From Wocania arenilitoris (lineage in GTDB: Bacteria > Bacteroidota > Bacteroidia > Flavobacteriales > Flavobacteriaceae), in NCBI RefSeq assembly GCF_021728535.1, contig NZ_JAKKDU010000004.1:32853-96852 (forward strand): a DNA stretch of 64,000 nucleotides, in the 5' to 3' direction. The notes beneath the pieces were generated by a model, which ran no database searches, was not told the DNA's origin, and worked only from the letters and a program-made list of their open reading frames with translations. Below, one piece after another: positions 9,148 through 16,118 of this stretch (the stretch's first letter is position 1; every line of letters begins with the position of its first letter). A program made the translations under genes and the position numbers.

Positions 9148-10299
9148 TTAAATTTCCAATGATTTTTTATACAATTTATTTAATTGAGAGAGCAGGGCTT
9201 TTTCATCGCCTCCGTTCTTCATATAATCTGTTATTGGTGCGCCTGCTCTATCTTGAAAATACATATGGCCATTATAACGCGGTCTTAAGAATGCCCTATC
9301 TAATGCAGGTAAGGTATTTTTAAAGAAATTTGCCGATATTTCGTTAGTATGTTCGTCTGTCCAAGCTTTTCTATGACCCGGCTGTCCGCCGTTGTCAAAA
9401 AACACCGTTTTTTGACAGGCTTCTGAACTTGTGTACTCTACATATTTCATAACGGTTTCAATGTATTTTGTTTGAGCAGAAACTGCCAATCCGGTGCCCC
9501 CCAGAGTGGAAATAGCACCAACACCATTAATCTCAATCATATCATGGAAGTGTAACAGTTTACGGGCATAGCCTGCTCTACTGTAATTGGTATAGCCATA
9601 AGCCCACGGGCAATAAGCATATTTGTCGGTTAGCGTCATGGCCTCGAAGATTTGAATAGGATTCCAATCAAAAATCTGTGGGTCCATTTCTACGGCCAGT
9701 TCTCTTAGCATTTGTAGTGCTTTTATTCCAATGGCTTCACTAACCACATCATTTGGAGAGGTACAAACTTCTTCGCCTAAGTTACAGCACATCATGTAAA
9801 AATTCATCAGGGTATCTTGTGGAATCCCAGGCATGATAACCAATCCTTGTTTTGCAAGCGCTAATAAATCATCATAAGTTTTAGGTAATTCCAAGCCTTT
9901 TTCATCAAAAATATCGGGGCGACTGCAAGCTACTGGTGTAGCTGCATCTACGGCCAAAGCCCATTGATGTCCGTTTGACGAATAACTCTCATGGGAACGA
10001 CCAACTGTATTTTCTTCAAGGTCTTTCACGAATGCTTTGGGGAGGTACTCATCTAAGGGTAAAATCACATTGTTCTTGCCTGCAAATCCTGCCCAAGGAT
10101 GGTCTATTATTAATAAATCGTATCGTTTTGCTAATTGGTCTATGGGCTCATCTGCAAAGGCTTGAAGTGAACGTTTCTCCCACACAATATCTACATTAGG
10201 ATTTAGTTCACAGAAACGTTGTGCTGTTGCTACTACAGATGTAAATCCCCTACTATGATTCCATGTAATTCCTTTTAGTTGTATACGTTCAGTACTCAT
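9148..10299 (-). CDS. Second solute-binding-protein-like protein without signal peptide
   Basis: A 383-residue protein resembling ABC sugar-binding proteins: LKGITWNHSRGFTSVVATAQ at the N-terminus, the YDLLIIDHPWAGFA loop, PKTYDDLLALAKQG, and a late YVEYTSSEACQKTVFF segment. There is no signal peptide, and upstream of the ATG the frame reaches a TAA after seven codons with no other start, so an unnoticed leader is excluded. It is only distantly similar to the other binding-protein-like gene (5617-6849). It is the second gene of the operon, 4 nt ahead of the first CoA-transferase and about 210 nt behind the transporter. The pairing of two such proteins with two CoA-transferases is unusual. Confidence 0.7.
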   Translation of the reverse strand: MSTERIQLKGITWNHSRGFTSVVATAQRFCELNPNVDIVWEKRSLQAFADEPIDQLAKRYDLLIIDHPWAGFAGKNNVILPLDEYLPKAFVKDLEENTVGRSHESYSSNGHQWALAVDAATPVACSRPDIFDEKGLELPKTYDDLLALAKQGLVIMPGIPQDTLMNFYMMCCNLGEEVCTSPNDVVSEAIGIKALQMLRELAVEMDPQIFDWNPIQIFEAMTLTDKYAYCPWAYGYTNYSRAGYARKLLHFHDMIEINGVGAISTLGGTGLAVSAQTKYIETVMKYVEYTSSEACQKTVFFDNGGQPGHRKAWTDEHTNEISANFFKNTLPALDRAFLRPRYNGHMYFQDRAGAPITDYMKNGGDEKALLSQLNKLYKKSLEI

Positions 10300-10509
10300 T
10301 TTATGTTTTTTATTATCTGGTTATAGGTTAAAAACTTGTAATTTATTGAACCTGTTTTAGTTTAGAAAGATGATATTATTTTTGGACAGATGACGACTGA
10401 CCTGAGTAGATACTAAAAGGAAGTTCAGTCCTCCGTCTTCTATTTTTCGTTTTCATGGAATTTCATTCAAAATCTAATCTATTATTTTTAAGGCATATTG
10501 GTTTCATTT

Positions 10510-11580
10510 TTAATGACCATTAGTAACATCGGAGCCCAGTTTACTTCCGTAGGCAATGATGATGAATGATACCACCAAAACCACCAAGGCAATAATCAGT
10601 GTGAAATAGGTACGTTTGGTTACCTGTTTCCATTCCTTTAATACAATACCTACTATATAACTGAAGAATATAAGCATGGACATGTGCAATACCCAACTGG
10701 CAAATTTATATGCTCCCATTTGCACATGGCCAATACCATAGAAGAAGAATTGTCCGTACCAAAGTGCACCACTTAAAACAGACATGCCTAAGTTTAAATA
10801 GTAGTTTTGTTTGCCTACTCCTTTTATATCTACGAGCTCTTTTAATGTGTTGTTTTTAAGACCCACTACGGTGAACCAAATAAAGTTGGTGATAAAGGCA
10901 CCGCCTGTTGATAGGATTAAGTTGGCATTTCCTTCAAAATTTCCTGCACCATAATTTCCTGCAATTTCGGCTACCGGGGCTCCAACTTCTAAAGAAATTC
11001 CAAAAACAGCAGATAACACTCCTGCTATAATGGTAAGTGTCAACCCTTTTTTCATATTAAAAGTTAAAGGTTCTCCACCATTGGCATTATTGTTTTTTAA
11101 ATCTTTTTCTTTTCTATAGCCTGCAATACCACAAATAATAATGCCTATAAGAGCTAAAAACATGCCGAAGAAAATAGTATAACCCCCAGGGCCGTTAAAC
11201 TTTTCCATAAGAGTGCCGTGCATAATTAGTGGGACAATGGTGCCCAAAATGGCCGATATCCCAATAGATATGGTATAAGTTAAGGAGTAACCAATATGAC
11301 GAATGGCAAAGCCAAAACACATACCTCCAAAACCATAAATGGCTCCCAGTAAAGTAGCATTAAATAATACTGTGGAAGAAGCATCGGTAAAGACACTCAT
11401 TAAGTTTGGAACGGTTAAAAATCCTATTAAAAATGGAAAGATAAACCAAGCGAAAGACGCTTGTACAATCCAATATGAATCCCAAGACCATTTTTTTACT
11501 TTTTGAAAGGGAACGTAACAGGTTGATGCGGCTACGCCTCCAATGGCATGTATTAAGGTACCTAAAACTGGATTTGACAT
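10510..11580 (-). CDS. RhaT-like L-rhamnose/proton symporter family transporter
   Basis: A 356-residue integral inner-membrane protein with about ten hydrophobic segments, typical of the 10-TM drug/metabolite superfamily member RhaT in length and pattern. The beginning (LGTLIHAIGGVAASTCYVPFQKVKKWSWDSYW) and the GGMCFGFAIRHIGYSLTY and YGQFFFYGIGHVQMGAYKFASW segments match RhaT proteins. In Escherichia coli RhaT imports rhamnose or lyxose with a proton; the substrate here may be another deoxysugar or sugar acid. It is the first gene of the cluster and reads away from the IclR-type regulator, so it is probably the inducible entry step. Confidence 0.85.
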   Translation of the reverse strand: MSNPVLGTLIHAIGGVAASTCYVPFQKVKKWSWDSYWIVQASFAWFIFPFLIGFLTVPNLMSVFTDASSTVLFNATLLGAIYGFGGMCFGFAIRHIGYSLTYTISIGISAILGTIVPLIMHGTLMEKFNGPGGYTIFFGMFLALIGIIICGIAGYRKEKDLKNNNANGGEPLTFNMKKGLTLTIIAGVLSAVFGISLEVGAPVAEIAGNYGAGNFEGNANLILSTGGAFITNFIWFTVVGLKNNTLKELVDIKGVGKQNYYLNLGMSVLSGALWYGQFFFYGIGHVQMGAYKFASWVLHMSMLIFFSYIVGIVLKEWKQVTKRTYFTLIIALVVLVVSFIIIAYGSKLGSDVTNGH

Positions 11581-11600
11581 AATATTGTTGGTTTTTTAAA

Positions 11601-11613
11601 AGAAATTATTTCT
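11601..11613. promoter_or_regulatory. Candidate IclR-type operator
   Basis: AGAAATTATTTCT is a perfect 13-bp palindrome about 20 bp upstream of the RhaT-like start and in the divergent gap to the IclR gene. Its core GAAATnATTTC is the core reported for Escherichia coli IclR sites (TGGAAATnATTTCCA). A second dyad, TTTCAAATATGAAA, lies at 11629-11642, and a 20-bp perfect AT-only palindrome at 11659-11678. The region is very A+T rich, so chance dyads are possible, but position and core match favour a regulatory role. Confidence 0.5.
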
Positions 11614-11728
11614 ATATACAAAAATAGATTTCAAATATGAAAATACAAATATAAAAATAATTTTTATATATAAAAATTTTAATATTAAAATAGTTTTATT
11701 AATATTGTTTTATAATGACTTAAATAAA

Positions 11729-12496
11729 ATGACTGCAAAAACAACAAGTTATGCTGCGCCAGCTTTGGATAGAGGGTTAGATATTCTTGAGTATTTATCT
11801 CTAGAAGGGGTTCCTTTAACACAGTTGGAAATAGCCCAGGGCATTAACAAAAAGTCTAGTGAGATATATAGAATGTTAATGCGTTTGGAGGAGCGGGGGT
11901 ATATTATAAGAGGCTCGAATGCTGGGAAATATAGGTTGTCATTAAAGATGTATGAGTTATCTCATAGGCATACACCTTTTGAAGAGCTAAAACGAGCGGC
12001 ACATTACCCAATGCAATTATTGGCAGAAAAGATTAGGGAATCTTGTCACTTAAGCATCATGCAGGAGAATCAGCTTTTGGTTATTTCGCAAGCATCAAGT
12101 CCTAATCCGGTATCCTTATCAATTGAAGAGGGGAGGCGCTTTCCACTATCAATGACTACTTCAGGAAAAGTGCTATTATCTTGTCTTTCTTTGGAGGCAA
12201 GAAAGAATATTTTGGAGAGAGACATACATTATAAAAAATGGAACAAAGCCCAGAAAGAAGACATAAATAAGGAGATAAATGAAGCTAAGGAAAAGGGGTA
12301 TTTATTTGCCGAGAGTGAATTGACGGGAGGCGTGACCGATATTGCAATTCCAATAGGGTCAAAAGGTTCTGAAGTGAGCAGTATATTGGGAGTCTCTATG
12401 TTCTCATCTAACCTTGAAAAAAAGATAAACCTTGAAGATATCATTAATGCTTTAAAGGACACTCAAAAGAAAATCAATAGTTTAATTGGGCTTTAA
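11729..12496 (+). CDS. IclR family transcriptional regulator
   Basis: A 255-residue regulator with an N-terminal winged helix-turn-helix (APALDRGLDILEYLSL, LTQLEIAQGINKKSSEIYRMLMRLEERGYI) and a C-terminal IclR effector domain (LSMTTSGKVLLSCLS, GVTDIAIPIG, ILGVSMFSSN). The ATG at 11729 is preferred to an in-frame TTG at 11705: the domain begins shortly after it and it is preceded by AAATAAA. It is divergent from the RhaT-to-RraA operon, with palindromic sites in the 148-bp gap, so it very likely controls that operon in response to a pathway metabolite. Whether it activates or represses cannot be told. Confidence 0.88.
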   Translation: MTAKTTSYAAPALDRGLDILEYLSLEGVPLTQLEIAQGINKKSSEIYRMLMRLEERGYIIRGSNAGKYRLSLKMYELSHRHTPFEELKRAAHYPMQLLAEKIRESCHLSIMQENQLLVISQASSPNPVSLSIEEGRRFPLSMTTSGKVLLSCLSLEARKNILERDIHYKKWNKAQKEDINKEINEAKEKGYLFAESELTGGVTDIAIPIGSKGSEVSSILGVSMFSSNLEKKINLEDIINALKDTQKKINSLIGL

Positions 12497-12500
12497 TCGA

Positions 12501-12533
12501 AAAGAATTTCGCGACGCTTTGCGTTGGGTTTCT
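12501..12533 (+). terminator. Hairpin downstream of the IclR gene
   Basis: Five bases after the IclR stop codon, AAAGAA and TTCTTT arms enclose an imperfect GACGC/GCGTT stem with a TTT loop. It is plausible as a transcription stop, but it lacks a clean T run and is G+C-rich compared with its surroundings, so it could also be a dispersed repeat. The remaining sequence up to 12726 shows no gene. Confidence 0.35.
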
Positions 12534-12726
12534 TTGGAATTGTTATTCCCATTAAATCGAAGATTCATGAATTCAAAAATGTGAAATAGGAATTTATGAA
12601 TAAAATGGAATCTAAAGCCAAAATAAGACAAGCGAAATACTCCTATGGCTCTGCCTCGAGGATAGTTCGTTTCAAGATTTTTTTTAATTTAAGATATATT
12701 TTAACTAATCCTTTCTGTTTTCTAGA

Positions 12727-13263
12727 ATGAGGTCAATGTTTTATAGTGATAAAGAACTTCTTGAAGAAATCGTTCTTGATAACCCAAGAGCGTTTAAGGC
12801 ATTGCACGATTTGTATGCAAGAGACATGTTTCTTTATGCTTTTAATATTTTAAATCATAAAGAATCTTGTGAAGATATTGTACAGAATATTTTTGTTGAC
12901 TTTTGGCTGAAACGTAAAGACATGCAGATAACTAATGTTAAGTCTTACTTGTTTGTGGCTGTAAAATATCAGGTTTTCAATTATTTTAGGGATAAAAAAA
13001 TTACAAAAGAAGATATTACCCGGCTTAATATATTGGAGATGTCTCCCAATGCTTCAAGAAAAATGGAATACCTAGAACTGGAGGAAACCATATTAGCTTC
13101 TGTTATGAAACTGCCTAAACGATGCAGGGAAATATTCGAGTTGAGTAGGTTTCAACATAAATCTCACAAAGAAATTTCGGAAGAATTAGAAATTTCAATT
13201 CAAGCAGTTAAAAATCAAATTTCGAAAGCTTTGGCATTTTTAAGAAAAGAACTTCAGAATTAA
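12727..13263 (+). CDS. ECF-type sigma-70 factor (FecI-like)
   Basis: A 178-residue ECF sigma factor. Region 2 is visible as AFKALHDLYARDMFLYAF, CEDIVQNIFVDFWLKR and VKSYLFVAVKYQVFNYFRDKK; region 4 as LPKRCREIFELSRFQHKSHKEISEELEISIQAVKNQISKAL split over a helix-turn-helix. This is the Bacteroidota family encoded with FecR-type anti-sigma factors and TonB-dependent transducers. The expected partner FecR gene lies on the same strand but 1.6 kb away, because an IS630-type element sits in between. I infer that it drives the TonB-dependent receptor at 16119-19097 when an outer-membrane ligand is sensed. Confidence 0.9.
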   Translation: MRSMFYSDKELLEEIVLDNPRAFKALHDLYARDMFLYAFNILNHKESCEDIVQNIFVDFWLKRKDMQITNVKSYLFVAVKYQVFNYFRDKKITKEDITRLNILEMSPNASRKMEYLELEETILASVMKLPKRCREIFELSRFQHKSHKEISEELEISIQAVKNQISKALAFLRKELQN

Positions 13264-13463
13264 AAGCACAGAAACTTATCAATAAAGCACCTAGCTTGAG
13301 ATTTATAGAGTTATTAGCTATTTATGGAGCATTGCCGTAGCACACAAAGTTGCCTCCTTTTTCTAAGGCTCTTTTTCTCGATTAATAAATGGATATAAAA
13401 ATCGAACGCTTGTTTAGATAAAGTTGTTCCATCAGACAAATCAATACCTCTACAAAATACATC

Positions 13464-14418
13464 TAATACCAATTTAATTTTATGATGTCGCCATAAAGAC
13501 ATCTATATAATGATGATTTGCTGTAATTGATTTAATAGTTTCGGCACTCATTTTGTTGACCGTTCCATGCAACCACTTTTTTAAATCTTTCATAGATTCA
13601 AATCTTTGATTTTTGTAGCGTTGCTTGATATACTGCCAAATTTGTTCATAGGGATTGAGTTCAGGTGCGTAAGGTGGGATTCGCAATAGGTGTATGTTTT
13701 GTGGAACCTCTATGTTTTTTTGTAGAATGGAACCCCGCGTTGTCTATGACAACAATTTTAAGCTCTTTGGGCCTGTGCAACGAAAATTGTTTTAAGTATG
13801 CTTCAAAAACATCTGTGTTCACACCCGTTGACCTCCCATACAAAACGATCCCCCTAGTTGCGTCATCATGTCAAACCTGGCTTCATCTTGGAAATATAGA
13901 TTTACATCGCATCTTTTTTATAATGGGATTTTCTTGGGCTTTTAAGCTTTGTCTTAAAGTGCTTTATCAAGTATTGCCTCAACAGGTGGTATTTAACTTC
14001 AACCTTATATTCTGAACAAACCCATTGTTTCGCATCCCAATAACCCAAGAAACCATTGTCGCTTGAATTGACACGTGCGGACAATCCATTGTGGATCTGC
14101 TCTGTGATAATCTTGGACTTTTTGTTTTTCGGCTGATCAGACAGCAGGCCTTGTATGCCATTGGTAATGTATTCTTTAGTCCAGCGCGCTTGTGTTCTGG
14201 TGCTGATGCTTAAATATTCACAGAGCTTTTTTCTAGTCTTGAATTTTTTACCCTGTAGTTCAATGAGCCAAATGATTCTTTTTTCAAATCTGAAATTTGG
14301 TTGCTTTTTGCGGAGTGAAACAAGTTCTGCTACACTTTCTTTGATTGCGAATTCTTGTGGTTTTGCCATCCTTAAAGACAAACAAATATAACGACATTAC
14401 ATAATTAAATTGGTATAA
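13464..14418 (-). mobile_element. IS630-type element remnant, copy 2, with inverted ends
   Basis: A 13-bp perfect inverted repeat bounds the element: ATACCAATTTAAT at 13466-13478 and ATTAAATTGGTAT at 14404-14416. TA dinucleotides abut both ends, as expected for IS630 target duplication. The length of about 0.95 kb fits a single-transposase IS630 element. It lies in opposite orientation to copy 1 at the left window edge, so the two related copies flank the catabolic cluster as inverted repeats. It separates the ECF sigma gene from its anti-sigma gene. Confidence 0.75.
13480..14381 (-). pseudogene. IS630 family transposase, multiply broken
   Basis: The N-terminal 150 or so residues are intact from 14381 (MAKPQEFAIKESVAEL, helix-turn-helix TRKKLCEYLSISTRTQAR, LLSDQPKNKKSK, HFKTKLKSPRKSHYKKDAM) and end at a premature stop near 13902. 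The catalytic core follows in other frames, with NLYFQDEARF, VVIDNAGFHST and PPYAPELNPYEQIWQ recognisable. Comparison with copy 1 shows that the linker before NLYFQDE and about 40 residues before the GVNTDVFEAYLKQF segment are missing. At least two frame changes remain, so the element cannot make its own transposase. Confidence 0.8.
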
Positions 14419-14873
14419 CAGACCCAAATACTATTTGCAAAATTCATCTGACTTATCATCTATACCAAATAATTGAAATGATAAGTTTCCGCAATTAGAC
14501 ATACTGATGCTTCCATTAAATCCAATTTGATTTAATCCATGAATGCTACGTAATATACTTATCAATAAAAATATATTTTGATTTCAGTAGCGTTCGAAAT
14601 GACAAACCAGCTCTAAAAAGAGTTTTTTCTTTGACTAATTTAATCCATTCTAATATTTTTTTGTTTTTAGTAGGAACGGGAGTGTGGCTATAAATCAAAC
14701 AATAGTATTACAGCTCCTAAAGCGCATTATATTTGAAAACCTTGGTCTTAAATCTATTATCTATTATATAATAAAGGAATTTAAAAAAAATGACTTTAGA
14801 CATGTACCAAGACGTTTGTTTTGTTACCTATTATAAAACCCCAACACTTAAAAGGGAGATTAATGCATAAAAC
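14419..14873. other. Gene-free spacer ahead of fecR
   Basis: About 455 bp without a convincing reading frame. A TATATTTG box at 14728-14735 fits the Bacteroidota -7 consensus TAnnTTTG and could supply a promoter for the FecR gene now that the IS remnant separates it from the sigma gene. No clear TTG -33 element was found at the usual spacing. Nothing else was recognised. Confidence 0.4.
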
Positions 14874-16016
14874 ATGAATGAAAAAGAGGTAAAAAAGATT
14901 TTTACAAAATATATTAATAATGAGTGTTCTGAAGAAGAACAAGAATTATTGGATGCGTTTTTAGATTCTTATCAAGATAAAGAGCATGTTTGGTCAGAAT
15001 TTAAAATTGATAGCGAAGAAAAGTTTAAAAAGAAATCATGGACAAAAATAGAGCCTTACGTTAATAATAAGGATAAAAAAGTGAAAAAATTATTTGGCGG
15101 TTACCTAAAGTACATAGCTGCTGCATCGGTACTACTTATTTTTGGACTTACCTTATTTTTTAATGAAAAAAACGAACCGCAATCCATTGCCCCAGTAACT
15201 GTGAATAAGAGTGTTGCGCCAGGTGTTGATAAGGCAACATTAACATTAGAAGATGGTTCTCAAGTAGTTTTAGAAAGTGGGATGTCTTTTCAAACTAATA
15301 ATGCGAATAGTAATGGAGAGGAAATTGTGTATAAAACTGAGGCAAAAACGCACTCAAAGACGGTATATAATCATCTCAACATACCAAGAGGAGGGCAATT
15401 CTCTGTTAAACTTTCGGATGGAACACAAGTATGGTTGAATTCAGAATCTCAATTAAAGTATCCGGTTCACTTTAAAGAAGGAGAGGTTAGGCAAGTTGAA
15501 TTGATTTATGGAGAAGCTTATTTTGATGTGTCCCCAAGTGAAAAAAATCATGGTGATGGCTTTAGGGTAAGTTGTAATGAACAAGATGTATATGTACTTG
15601 GAACAGAATTTAATATAAAGGCTTATAAAGACGAAACGAATGTTTATACCACTCTGGTAGAAGGCAAAGTTGATGTGAATACTGAAAATGGAAATCAGGT
15701 CTTAACCCCCAATCAACAGCTAAATCTAGATGTGAATACGGGTGTATCTTCCGTTTTAGAGGTAGATGTATATAATGAAGTATCCTGGAAGGAAGGTGTG
15801 TTTAGTTTTAATTCTAAATCACTTAAAGAAATGATGAAAGTACTTTCCAGATGGTACGATAAGGATATAGTATTTAAAAATAAAACAATTGAAAACGAAG
15901 AGTTTGTAGGAGTCTTAAGAAAAAACGAAAATTTAGAGGATATTCTTAGAAGTATTAAAAACTTCGGCGTTATTAAAAATTTCGAAATAGATGATAAAAA
16001 AGTAATATTAGAATAA
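14874..16016 (+). CDS. FecR family anti-sigma factor
   Basis: A 380-residue protein with the FecR layout: a cytoplasmic N-terminal segment that would bind the sigma factor (residues 1-75), one membrane helix (about 79-96, YIAAASVLLIFGLTLFF), a periplasmic FecR domain (LNIPRGGQFSVKLSDGTQVWL through VYTTLVEGKVDV), and a C-terminal DUF4974/STN-like domain (EVSWKEGVFSFNSKSLKEMM and DILRSIKNFG). It should hold the ECF sigma factor encoded at 12727-13263 inactive until the neighbouring TonB-dependent transducer signals. The TonB receptor gene follows after 102 nt. Confidence 0.92.
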   Translation: MNEKEVKKIFTKYINNECSEEEQELLDAFLDSYQDKEHVWSEFKIDSEEKFKKKSWTKIEPYVNNKDKKVKKLFGGYLKYIAAASVLLIFGLTLFFNEKNEPQSIAPVTVNKSVAPGVDKATLTLEDGSQVVLESGMSFQTNNANSNGEEIVYKTEAKTHSKTVYNHLNIPRGGQFSVKLSDGTQVWLNSESQLKYPVHFKEGEVRQVELIYGEAYFDVSPSEKNHGDGFRVSCNEQDVYVLGTEFNIKAYKDETNVYTTLVEGKVDVNTENGNQVLTPNQQLNLDVNTGVSSVLEVDVYNEVSWKEGVFSFNSKSLKEMMKVLSRWYDKDIVFKNKTIENEEFVGVLRKNENLEDILRSIKNFGVIKNFEIDDKKVILE

Positions 16017-16118
16017 AAGAAAAGGGGACTGAAGGTCAAACATTTAGCGGTGTCAAAGACTTCACATCCCCCGAGTTCATTTAATTAAACAAGAAGTCTA
16101 ACTAAACTATGTAAATTT

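Noticed and set aside
13314-13502. 62-codon minus-strand ORF between the sigma factor gene and the IS630 copy
   Set aside because: It starts inside the IS terminal repeat, has no recognisable domain and no start signal of its own; it may be a remnant but cannot be supported as a gene.
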